Part shown: one piece after another, positions 6,925-13,264 of the stretch | Position numbering within the stretch: the first letter of the stretch is position 1 | Layout of the letters: each line of letters opens with the position of its first letter | NCBI GenBank assembly: GCA_023428645.1 | Contig: JAEYXD010000024.1 | Location: forward strand, 1 to 13,264 | Length of the DNA: 13,264 bases | From: Pseudomonadota bacterium | GTDB lineage: Bacteria > Pseudomonadota > Gammaproteobacteria > Steroidobacterales > Steroidobacteraceae | Reading direction: 5' to 3' | Made by a program: the position numbers and the translations under genes | Notes under the pieces: model-generated | The model's input: only the letters and a program-made list of their open reading frames with translations | The model's database searches: none | What the model was told of the DNA's origin: nothing

Positions 6925-8097
6925 ATGGCGAAAGCAAAGACCGGCGCGAAGGCCAAGGCCGCCGGCAAGAAAGCACGGCCGCAGCACGTGGCATCCCGCG
7001 CGGAGGTCGCGCCGCTCGATCTTACGAGCATTCGCGATCGCATCGATGCGATCGACGCGCAGATCCACGAGCTGCTGAACGATCGCGCGCGTTGCGCGCA
7101 GCAGGTCGGCGTCACGAAGCAGGCGCAAGGGCTGCACACCGCGGATTTCTATCGGCCGGAGCGCGAGGCGCAGGTGCTGCGCAAGGCGATCGAGCGCAAC
7201 AAGGGGCCGCTGCGCAACGAAGAGATCGTGCGCTTGTTTCGCGAAATCATGTCGGCCTGCCTCGCGCAGGAGGAGCCGCTCAAGGTCGGATTCCTCGGCC
7301 CTGAGGGCACGTTCTCGCAACAAGCAGTGCTGAAGCACTTCGGCCATTCGGTGCGCGCGCTGCCGCTGCCCGCCATCAGCGAGGTGTTCGAGGAAGTGCA
7401 GGCCGCCCACGCGGATTTCGGTGTCGTGCCGATCGAGAATTCGACCGAAGGCACCGTCAACAATACGCTCGACATGTTCTTGAATTCATCGCTGAAGATC
7501 TGCGGCGAGGTCGAGCTGCGCATTCACCAGCATTTGATGGGCAAGATGAAGGGGCTCGAGAAGATCGAGCGCATCTGCTCGCATCCGCAGTCGCTCGCGC
7601 AATGCCGTCAATGGCTGGACGAGCACCTGCCGGGCATCGAGCGCATGCCCGTGAGCAGCAATGCCGAAGCCGCGCGGCGCGCCCGCGACGAGGAGGGCAC
7701 CGCGGCCATCGCGGGTCAATCGGCGGCGGACGTCTATGGGCTCAACGTCATCGTGCCGGAGATCGAGGATCGTCCCGACAACACGACGCGCTTTCTCGTG
7801 ATCGGGCGCAAGCTGTTCAATCCCAGCGGCCAGGACAAGACGACGCTGCTCGTCTCCGCCGGCGACACGCAAGCGCCGGGCAGCTTGCATCGCCTGCTTG
7901 CGCCGTTCGCACGGAAGAATATCAGCCTGACGCGCATCGAGTCGCGGCCGTCGCGGCGTCGCAAGTGGGATTACGTGTTCTTCATCGACGTGGAAGGGCA
8001 CGCGGACGAGGCGCCGCTCAAGGAAGCGCTCGAGGAGCTCAAGGAGCAGGCGTCGCTGTTCAAGGTGCTCGGTTCCTACCCCTGCGCGGTCGTTTGA
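6925..8097 (+). CDS. pheA: PheA, bifunctional chorismate mutase / prephenate dehydratase
   Basis: Converts chorismate to prephenate and then to phenylpyruvate, committing carbon to phenylalanine. It has 390 residues, slightly long for a P-protein because of an N-terminal Lys/Ala-rich tail (residues 1-20, six Lys and one Arg). An AroQ-type chorismate mutase domain covers about 34-115, with K65 (GVTK) and YRPERE (76-81). The dehydratase domain covers about 120-295, with VGFLGPEGTFSQQA (121-134), VVPIENSTEGTVNNT (167-181), HPQSLAQC and the catalytic TTRF (287-290). The ACT regulatory domain (about 305-385) carries GSLH (319-322, a variant of the usual GALV/GALH) and ESRP (339-342), consistent with phenylalanine feedback. 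The ATG lies five bases after the serA stop; the frame is open farther upstream, but that part overlaps serA and shows no family similarity. A GTG at about residue 22 is a possible alternative start that would remove the tail. Confidence 0.97.
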   Translation: MAKAKTGAKAKAAGKKARPQHVASRAEVAPLDLTSIRDRIDAIDAQIHELLNDRARCAQQVGVTKQAQGLHTADFYRPEREAQVLRKAIERNKGPLRNEEIVRLFREIMSACLAQEEPLKVGFLGPEGTFSQQAVLKHFGHSVRALPLPAISEVFEEVQAAHADFGVVPIENSTEGTVNNTLDMFLNSSLKICGEVELRIHQHLMGKMKGLEKIERICSHPQSLAQCRQWLDEHLPGIERMPVSSNAEAARRARDEEGTAAIAGQSAADVYGLNVIVPEIEDRPDNTTRFLVIGRKLFNPSGQDKTTLLVSAGDTQAPGSLHRLLAPFARKNISLTRIESRPSRRRKWDYVFFIDVEGHADEAPLKEALEELKEQASLFKVLGSYPCAVV

Positions 8098-8156
8098 GCG
8101 AGGGCGTGGGGGCCGGGCGTGTCGTCCCTGGCGATTGCCACAGCGCGTAACACACT

Positions 8157-9275
8157 ATGTTCGACCCGGCCTCACTCGCTTCTCCTTACGTCCGCACGCT
8201 GGCGCCGTACGTTCCCGGCAAGCCGCTCGCGGAGCTCGAGCGCGAATACGGCATTCGCGACAGCATCAAACTGGCATCGAACGAGAACCCGCTCGGTCCT
8301 GGGCCGTTGGCGCGCGCGGCCATGGCGCGTGCGGCCGCCGAGGTCGGCTTGTATCCGGACGGCAATGGCTTCGCGCTGAAACAGGCGCTCGCGCGGAAGC
8401 ACGGCTGCGGCATCGATAGCATCACGCTCGGCAACGGCTCGAACGATGTGCTCGTGATGCTCGCGGAAACCTTCCTCACGACGGAGGTCGAGGCCGTCTA
8501 TTCGCAATATGCGTTCGCGGTGTATCCGATCGTCGTGCAAGCGACCGGCGCGACGCCGCGGGTCGCTGCCGCGTTGCCGGGGTCGCATGCAATGGCGCTC
8601 GGCCACGATCTCGAGGCGATGCGCGCGCTGGTGAGCGCACGGACGCGACTCGTCTTCATCGCGAATCCAAACAATCCGACGGGCACCTGGGTGGACGCGC
8701 AGCCATTGAAGGCGTTCATCGCTTCGCTGCCGCGTACGACGCTCGTCGTCGTCGACGAGGCGTACATCGAATACGTCGAGGATGCGGCTTTCCCGGATTC
8801 GAGCCGCTGGCTCGACGAATTCCCGAATCTCGTCGTGACGCGGACGTTCTCGAAGGCGTACGGGCTGGCCGGCTTGCGCGTCGGTTACGCGTTGTCGCAT
8901 CCGGCGGTCGCGGGCTTGCTGAATCGCGTGCGTCAGGCGTTCAACGTGAACTCCCTGGCGCTCGCGGCCGCGCGCGCGGCGCTCGACGATCGCGAGCACC
9001 TGGAGCGCTCGATCGTGCTCAATCGCGCCGGCATGCAGCAGCTCGAGCACGGTCTCGATGCGCTGCCGGTGCAGCGATTGCCGTCGCGCGGAAATTTCGT
9101 CCTGATCGATTGCAAGCGGCTGGCGGGCCCGGTGTACGAGGCGATGCTGCGCCAGGGCGTGATCGTCCGTCCGGTCGGGAATTATCAGCTGCCGCAGCAT
9201 CTGCGCCTGACGATCGGAACGCAGCAACAGAATCAGCGTATGCTCGACGCCCTCGCGCAGGCACTGCGCTCGTAA
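8157..9275 (+). CDS. hisC: HisC-type aminotransferase (histidinol-phosphate / aromatic aminotransferase)
   Basis: A fold-type I PLP aminotransferase of 372 residues, normal for HisC. Signatures are IKLASNENPLGPGP (37-50), LYPDGNG (65-71), LGNGSNDVL (91-99), the NPNNPTGT cofactor-binding stretch (170-177), DEAY (200-203), the Schiff-base lysine K233 in TFSKAYGLAGLRVG and the substrate carboxylate-binding R350 in HLRLTIGT. Family members convert histidinol phosphate and imidazole acetol phosphate. The copy in the pheA–tyrA–aroA supraoperon (called HisHb or HisC2) often also transaminates phenylpyruvate, prephenate or 4-hydroxyphenylpyruvate, so its place after pheA suggests it finishes phenylalanine synthesis. 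The 59 bases before it show no Shine-Dalgarno sequence. aroA follows after 27 bases, with no room for the tyrA found there in Pseudomonas. Substrate range cannot be read from sequence. Confidence 0.93.
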   Translation: MFDPASLASPYVRTLAPYVPGKPLAELEREYGIRDSIKLASNENPLGPGPLARAAMARAAAEVGLYPDGNGFALKQALARKHGCGIDSITLGNGSNDVLVMLAETFLTTEVEAVYSQYAFAVYPIVVQATGATPRVAAALPGSHAMALGHDLEAMRALVSARTRLVFIANPNNPTGTWVDAQPLKAFIASLPRTTLVVVDEAYIEYVEDAAFPDSSRWLDEFPNLVVTRTFSKAYGLAGLRVGYALSHPAVAGLLNRVRQAFNVNSLALAAARAALDDREHLERSIVLNRAGMQQLEHGLDALPVQRLPSRGNFVLIDCKRLAGPVYEAMLRQGVIVRPVGNYQLPQHLRLTIGTQQQNQRMLDALAQALRS

Positions 9276-9302
9276 CTCAACCGCACACACCCGCAACTTT
9301 CG

Positions 9303-10615
9303 ATGTCCGACTACGTAGTACAGCCTAGCGCCCAGGCCGGCGGCAGCGTCCGCGTGCCAGGCGACAAATCGATTTCTCACCGCGCCCTGATGCTCGGCAG
9401 CATTGCCGAAGGCATTACTGAAGTACGTGGTTTTCTCGAAAGCGAGGATTGCCTCGCGACGATGAAAGCGATGCGCGCGCTCGGCGTGCGCATCGAACAG
9501 ACCGGAGCCCAGGAAGTGCGCGTGCACGGCGTCGGGTACGGGGACTCAAGGCGGCGGGCCAGGCGCTCGACATGGGCAATTCCGGCACGGCGATGCGGCT
9601 GATGACGGGATTGCTCGCCGGTCAGCCGTTCGCGAGCGAGCTGATCGGCGACTCGTCATTGATGAAGCGGCCGATGGAGCGCGCGGCGGCGCCGCTGCGC
9701 TCGATGGGGGCGCGAATCGAAACCCTCGGCGGCAAGCCGCCCGTGAAAATCTCGCCGGTCGCGGAGCTGCAGGGCATCCGCTACGAACTGCCGGTCGCGA
9801 GCGCGCAGGTGAAATCGTCGGTGTTGCTCGCGGGTGTTTATGCGAGGGGCGTCACCGAGGTGATCGAACCTGCGGTCACGCGCGATCACACCGAGCGCAT
9901 GCTCGTCGGCTTCGGCGCCGCGGTCGAGGCGTCACATGGTCACGTGCGCCTCACGCCGCCGGCGCGTCTCGACGCATGCTCGCTCGAAGTGCCCGGCGAT
10001 TTTTCGTCCGCCGCGTTTTTCCTGGTCGCCGGCTCGATCAGCCAAGGCGGCGGACTCACGATCAAGGGCGTGGGCATCAATCCGACCCGCACCGGCTTGC
10101 TCGACATCCTGGCGCTGATGGGGGCCGACCTGCGCGTCGTGAACCATCGCTCCGCGGGTGCCGAACCGGTCGCGGACATCGAAGTGCGGCCGGCGAAGCT
10201 GCGCGGCATTCACGTGCCCGAACATCTGGTCCCGCTGGCGATCGACGAGTTTCCGGCGCTGTTCATCGCGGCTGCGTGCGCGGAAGGCGAGACGATCGTG
10301 ACCGGCGCGGAGGAGCTGCGCGTCAAGGAGAGCGACCGCATCGCCGTCATGGCCGCCGGCCTCACGGCAATGGGCGTGCAATGCGAGGTGCTTCCAGACG
10401 GCATGCGCATTCAGGGCCGCCCCGAGCCGGCCGTGTTCAGCGGCGGCGAGGTCGAGAGCGAAGGCGATCACCGCATCGCCATGTCGTTCAGCGTCGCGAG
10501 CCTGCGGGCCGCCGCGCCGATCCGGATTCATGACGTGGCGAATGTCGCGACGTCCTTCCCGGGGTTCGTGTCCACGGCCCAGGGTATCGGGCTCGGCGTG
10601 AGCGAAATCGACTGA
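9303..10615 (+). CDS. aroA: AroA, EPSP synthase, interrupted by an apparent single-base deletion
   Basis: 3-phosphoshikimate 1-carboxyvinyltransferase joins PEP to shikimate 3-phosphate on the way to chorismate. The reading frame from ATG 9303 encodes the N-terminal part with VPGDKSISHRALM (K22, R27) through VHGVG (74-78), then meets a stop at 9600-9602. The rest of the enzyme continues in another frame from about 9536: GLKAAGQALDMGNSGTAMRL, DSSLMKRPMER, VPGDFSSAAFFLVAGS, EFPALFIAAACAEG, EELRVKESDRIAVMA, DHRIAMSF and ATSFPGF. Restoring one base in 9534-9543 (GGG at 9534-9536, GGGG at 9540-9543) gives one uninterrupted 437-residue protein, which is full family length. All other parts look undamaged, so a sequencing or assembly error, or a very recent mutation, is likelier than an old pseudogene. 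The stop overlaps the cmk start (TGATG). No Shine-Dalgarno sequence is seen. Confidence 0.9.
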
Positions 10616-11310
10616 TGACGCCGCCCGGGACGCCCGTGATCACGATCGACGGACCGAGCGGCTCTGGCAAGGGGACGGTCGCCCGCCGGATCGCCGACGC
10701 GCTCGGGTGGCATTTGCTCGACAGTGGTGCACTGTATCGGCTGGTCGGCTACGCAGGTCAGCAGCAGGGGATCGATCCGTCAGACGAAGCCGGCTGCGCG
10801 CGGGTCGCGCGGGAGCTGGACGTCCGATTCGGGGCCGATGCCGGCGGCGAGGAGCAGATCTGGCTCGCGGGCCAGGAGGTCAGCCGCGCCATTAGAACCG
10901 AGCGGGCGGGCGAGAGTGCCTCGCGGGTCGCCGCGATCCCGGCGGTGCGGGCAGCGCTCGTGGACCGCCAGCACGCCTTTGCCATGGCGCCCGGCTTGGT
11001 CGCGGACGGCCGGGACATGGGCACCGTGATCTTCCCCGGGGCCGCGCTCAAGATCTTTCTGACGGCAAGCGCCGACGAACGGGCGCGTAGGCGTCATAAG
11101 CAGTTGAAAGACAAGGGTCTCGATGCTAACCTCGCCGCCCTTTCGCTGGAGATCGCCGAGCGCGATCGGCGCGATGCAAACCGCCCGATTGCCCCGCTCA
11201 AGCCGGCCGACGACGCCGTCATCGTGGACTCGACCGCGATGAGCATCGAGCAAGTCGTCGCGCGTGTGCTCGAGTTGGCCGCCGCAAGGTTTCCGCGAAA
11301 CAGCGGGTGA
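10615..11310 (+). CDS. cmk: Cmk, (d)CMP kinase
   Basis: Phosphorylates CMP and dCMP with ATP, feeding pyrimidine nucleotide pools. It has 231 residues, the standard length for the short bacterial type. The P-loop is GPSGSGKGT (13-21), followed by LLDSGALYR (about 34-42), the RDMGTVIFPGA stretch that contacts substrate, LTASADERARRR in the LID side and SLEIAERDRRDANRPIAPLKPADDA near the C-terminus. The ATG shares its first base with the aroA stop codon, so translation is probably coupled to aroA. The aroA–cmk–rpsA order is a standard proteobacterial arrangement, which supports the assignment. The gene is followed by a 209-base leader before rpsA. Confidence 0.97.
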   Translation: MTPPGTPVITIDGPSGSGKGTVARRIADALGWHLLDSGALYRLVGYAGQQQGIDPSDEAGCARVARELDVRFGADAGGEEQIWLAGQEVSRAIRTERAGESASRVAAIPAVRAALVDRQHAFAMAPGLVADGRDMGTVIFPGAALKIFLTASADERARRRHKQLKDKGLDANLAALSLEIAERDRRDANRPIAPLKPADDAVIVDSTAMSIEQVVARVLELAAARFPRNSG

Positions 11311-11317
11311 GTCCGTT

Positions 11318-11348
11318 GAGTCTTGCCCTCCCGTTGCAGACGGGACTC
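11318..11348 (+). other. Inverted repeats just after cmk (start of the rpsA leader)
   Basis: TCCCGT (11329-11334) can pair with ACGGGA (11340-11345) over a 5-base loop, and GAGTC (11318-11322) can pair with GACTC (11344-11348). The two pairings share bases 11344-11345, so they compete or combine with bulges. There is no T-run after them, so this does not look like an intrinsic terminator. It may be an mRNA processing or leader structure. Confidence 0.3.
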
Positions 11349-11427
11349 GTGAATTTGACGCCGTGCGAAAACTCGCGCGGTCAGCGTAAGGCCTCCCACT
11401 TAAGTTTCTTGTTCGATGTCGATTGGC

Positions 11428-11447
11428 GCCGCGCCGGAGCGCGCGGC
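11428..11447 (+). promoter_or_regulatory. rpsA leader hairpin with GGA in the loop
   Basis: GCCGCGC (11428-11434) and GCGCGGC (11441-11447) form a perfect 7-bp GC-only stem with the six-base loop CGGAGC. It is followed by an A/T-richer stretch (TAGATTTATC, 11448-11457), an unusual composition in this window. In E. coli the rpsA leader folds into hairpins separated by A/U-rich linkers that S1 protein uses for autogenous control; this element fits that scheme by position and shape, but the homology is inference. Confidence 0.45.
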
Positions 11448-11494
11448 TAGATTTATCAACCCCTCGCAGACAGGGATTTGGCTGCAAGGATTAC

Positions 11495-11508
11495 GGGCGA
11501 TATCGCCC
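11495..11508 (+). promoter_or_regulatory. Perfect palindrome 11 bases before the rpsA start
   Basis: GGGCGATATCGCCC is a perfect 14-base palindrome that can form a 5-bp hairpin with an ATAT loop in the mRNA. It lies between an upstream AAGGA (11486-11490), too far from the ATG at 11520 to work directly, and a minimal GGA (11510-11512) seven bases before the ATG. Folding the palindrome would shorten the distance from AAGGA to the start, or could guard the start site. A role in S1 autoregulation is inferred from position. Confidence 0.4.
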
Positions 11509-11519
11509 CGGACGTACTC

Positions 11520-13202
11520 ATGACCGAAAGTTTTGCGCAACTGTTTGAAGAAAGCCTTGCCTCGCAAAAAATCAAGCCGGGCTCGATCCTGACCGGACGA
11601 GTCGTCGAAGTCGGCGAAGACTTCGTCATCGTGAATGCCGGCCTGAAGAGCGAGGCTGTAATCCCCTCCGATCAATTCAAGAATGATCGGGGTGAGATCG
11701 AAGTGAGTGTCGGCGACGACGTGGAAGTCGCGCTCGACAGCGTCGAAGACGGTTCCGGAGAGACACGCCTCTCTCGTGAAAAGGCGAAGCGCGCACGTAC
11801 GTGGGCGCGGCTCGAAGCTGCATTCGAGAAGCAGGAAATCGTCAAGGGCATCATCAACGGCCGCGTCAAGGGCGGCTTCACCGTCGAGATCGACTTCGTC
11901 CGCGCGTTCCTTCCCGGTTCGCTCGTCGACGTGCGCCCCGTGCGCGATCCGTCGTATCTCGAAGGCAAGGTGCTCGAGTTCAAGGTCATCAAGCTCGACC
12001 AGAAGCGCAACAATGTCGTCGTCTCGCGTCGTGCGGTCGTCGAACAGGAATACAGCGCCGAGCGCACCGAGCTGCTCGAGAAGCTGCAGGAAGGCGCGGT
12101 CGTGCGCGGCACGGTCAAGAATCTCACCGACTACGGTGCGTTCGTCGACCTCGGCGGCATCGACGGCCTGCTGCACATCACGGACATGGCGTGGAAGCGC
12201 GTCAAGCATCCGTCGGAAGTCGTCAATGTCGGCGACGAGATCGATGTGCGCATCCTGAAGTTCGATCGTGAGCGCCAACGCGTCTCGCTGGGCATCAAGC
12301 AGCTCGGCAACGACCCGTGGCAGCAGATCGGCCGTCGCTACCCGACCGGCACGCGTCTGTTCGGCAAGGTCACGAACATCGCCGACTACGGCTGCTTCGT
12401 CGAGATCGAAGAGGGCGTCGAAGGTCTCGTGCACGTCTCCGAGATGGATTGGACGAACAAGAACGTCAATCCGTCGAAGGTCGTCCACATCGGCCAGGAA
12501 GTCGAAGTCATGGTTCTCGACATCGACGAAGAGCGCCGCCGTATTTCGCTCGGCATCAAGCAGTGCCAGGCGAATCCGTGGAAGGAGTTCAGCGACAACT
12601 TCAATCGCGGCGATCGCGTGAGCGGCCAGATCAAGTCGATCACCGACTTCGGCATCTTCATCGGTCTCGCGGGCGGCATCGACGGCCTCGTGCATCTCTC
12701 GGACATCTCCTGGGACGTGCCTGGCGAAGAAGCCGTGCGCAATTACCAGAAGGGTCAGCAGCTCGAAGCGATGGTGCTGTCGATCGATCCGGAGCGCGAG
12801 CGCATCTCGCTCGGCATCAAGCAGCTGGCGAAGGATCCGTTCTCGACCTGGATCGCGGAGCATCCGAAGAACACGATCGTCACGGGCACCGTGCGCGAAG
12901 TCGACGCGAAAGGCGCGATCATCGATCTCGGCGGCGGTGTCGAAGGACACCTGCGCGCGTCCGAGCTGTCGCGTGACCGCGTGGAAGACGCGCGTACCGT
13001 GCTGAAGGTCGGCGACGAGGTCGAGGCGAAGTTCACGAACGTGGATCGCAAGAGCCGGACGATCGCGCTGTCGGTCAAGGCGAAGGAGATTCACGAGGAG
13101 AACGAAGCGGTGCAGGGCTATCGCGCGGGCGAAAGCGCGTCGACCGGCACGAGCCTCGGCGATCTGCTCAAGGAGCACATCGGAGGCCAGGACGCTTCCT
13201 GA
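11520..13202 (+). CDS. rpsA: RpsA, 30S ribosomal protein S1
   Basis: The largest small-subunit protein, which binds and unfolds mRNA at initiation. It has 560 residues (E. coli 557) and six S1/OB repeats at about 21-87, 105-171, 192-260, 277-347, 364-434 and 451-520. The first two are the divergent ribosome-binding repeats. Repeats 3-5 carry clear RNA-binding signatures (TDYGAFVDLGGIDGLLHITDM, ADYGCFVEIEEGVEGLVHVSEM, TDFGIFIGLAGGIDGLVHLSDI, each ending in a RxSLGIKQ segment). The start MTESFAQLFEESL matches the family; the frame is open upstream to 11478 but that part is leader. Only a minimal GGA precedes the ATG, fitting the known non-canonical initiation and autoregulation of rpsA in gammaproteobacteria. 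The gene follows cmk as usual. The ihfB that commonly follows would lie beyond the window. Confidence 0.99.
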   Translation: MTESFAQLFEESLASQKIKPGSILTGRVVEVGEDFVIVNAGLKSEAVIPSDQFKNDRGEIEVSVGDDVEVALDSVEDGSGETRLSREKAKRARTWARLEAAFEKQEIVKGIINGRVKGGFTVEIDFVRAFLPGSLVDVRPVRDPSYLEGKVLEFKVIKLDQKRNNVVVSRRAVVEQEYSAERTELLEKLQEGAVVRGTVKNLTDYGAFVDLGGIDGLLHITDMAWKRVKHPSEVVNVGDEIDVRILKFDRERQRVSLGIKQLGNDPWQQIGRRYPTGTRLFGKVTNIADYGCFVEIEEGVEGLVHVSEMDWTNKNVNPSKVVHIGQEVEVMVLDIDEERRRISLGIKQCQANPWKEFSDNFNRGDRVSGQIKSITDFGIFIGLAGGIDGLVHLSDISWDVPGEEAVRNYQKGQQLEAMVLSIDPERERISLGIKQLAKDPFSTWIAEHPKNTIVTGTVREVDAKGAIIDLGGGVEGHLRASELSRDRVEDARTVLKVGDEVEAKFTNVDRKSRTIALSVKAKEIHEENEAVQGYRAGESASTGTSLGDLLKEHIGGQDAS

Positions 13203-13224
13203 TAGGGACAGGCCAAAGGCGCCT

Positions 13225-13263
13225 GGCGCCAGCCGCAGAGCGGAAGCTCTTGCGGCTGGCGCC
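13225..13263 (+). terminator. Strong hairpin after rpsA, likely intrinsic terminator at the window edge
   Basis: GGCGCCAGCCGCA (13225-13237) and TGCGGCTGGCGCC (13251-13263) are perfect 13-bp arms. Inside them GAGC (13238-13241) pairs with GCTC (13246-13249) around a GGAA tetraloop of the stable GNRA type, with a single unpaired T at 13250. The stem begins 22 bases after the rpsA stop. The T-run expected of an intrinsic terminator would start at or just after the last base of the window and cannot be seen, so a REP-like or mRNA-stabilising hairpin remains possible. Confidence 0.75.
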
Positions 13264-13264
13264 G

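Noticed and set aside
4319..6994. An 891-codon open frame antisense to the end of gyrA, serC and serA.
   Set aside because: It spans three well-identified genes and their short gaps, has no domain-like motif, and is a known artefact of GC-rich codon usage.
8172..9527. A 451-codon frame antisense to hisC and the start of aroA.
   Set aside because: Composition is that of a shadow frame, and it covers two genes with clear catalytic motifs.
9531..9545. Programmed -1 frameshifting in aroA.
   Set aside because: The zero-frame codons GTC-GGG-TAC-GGG-GAC do not form a slippery heptamer of the X-XXY-YYZ type, and aroA is not known to use recoding; a lost G in a G-run is simpler.
9449..10615. A separate shorter protein starting at the ATG at 9449.
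   Set aside because: Its first ~30 residues are out of frame with aroA and resemble no protein; the similarity to EPSP synthase starts only after the presumed deletion.
11355..11360. TTGACG as a -35 box for an rpsA promoter.
   Set aside because: No acceptable -10 hexamer is found 16-18 bases downstream; the surrounding sequence is GC-rich.
11400..13178. A 592-codon frame antisense to rpsA with repeated acidic segments.
   Set aside because: The repetition simply reflects the six S1 repeats on the opposite strand.

Overview
The window is a high-GC (roughly mid-60s % by eye) stretch of bacterial chromosome holding conserved housekeeping genes at near-complete coding density. Gene order and protein type point to a gammaproteobacterium. 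The ubiG–mtaD pair lies divergent from gyrA, followed by serC, pheA, hisC, aroA, cmk and rpsA, which is the arrangement known from Pseudomonas and relatives. The aroA product is also of the Pseudomonas/Xanthomonas type (PGDKSISHR near the N-terminus) rather than the Burkholderia type. A high-GC lineage near Xanthomonadales, Nevskiales or Steroidobacterales is plausible, but I cannot fix the genus from sequence alone.

Layout. On the minus strand at the left edge are ubiG (ubiquinone methyltransferase, cut by the window edge) and, upstream of it with a 4-base ATGA overlap, an MtaD-type methylthioadenosine/S-adenosylhomocysteine deaminase. A 207-base divergent intergenic region (1803-2009) carries candidate promoters for both directions and several short palindromes. 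All remaining genes are on the plus strand: gyrA, serC, serA-type dehydrogenase, pheA, hisC, aroA, cmk, then a 209-base structured leader, rpsA and a strong terminator hairpin at the right edge. Gaps from gyrA to cmk run from -1 to 59 bases, so these genes are probably read through as one supraoperon, with rpsA having its own translational control.

How the genes work together. SerA and SerC perform the first two steps of serine synthesis (SerC also serves pyridoxal phosphate synthesis). AroA makes the chorismate precursor EPSP, PheA converts chorismate to phenylpyruvate, and HisC can transaminate histidinol phosphate and often aromatic keto acids. Cmk, RpsA and GyrA serve nucleotide supply, translation and DNA topology. 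The cluster therefore links amino-acid synthesis to growth functions, as described for the serC–pheA–hisC–tyrA–aroA–cmk–rpsA supraoperon.

What is unusual. aroA is broken by an apparent one-base deletion at a G-rich spot (9534-9543). tyrA, normally between hisC and aroA, is absent, and so is mtnA, normally between mtaD and gyrA. A serA gene is inserted between serC and pheA. The SerA active-site loop lacks the usual Glu, and PheA has a Lys/Ala-rich N-terminal tail. I see no mobile element, phage gene, CRISPR array, tRNA or rRNA, and no convincing novel system; the long open frames antisense to these genes look like codon-usage shadows.
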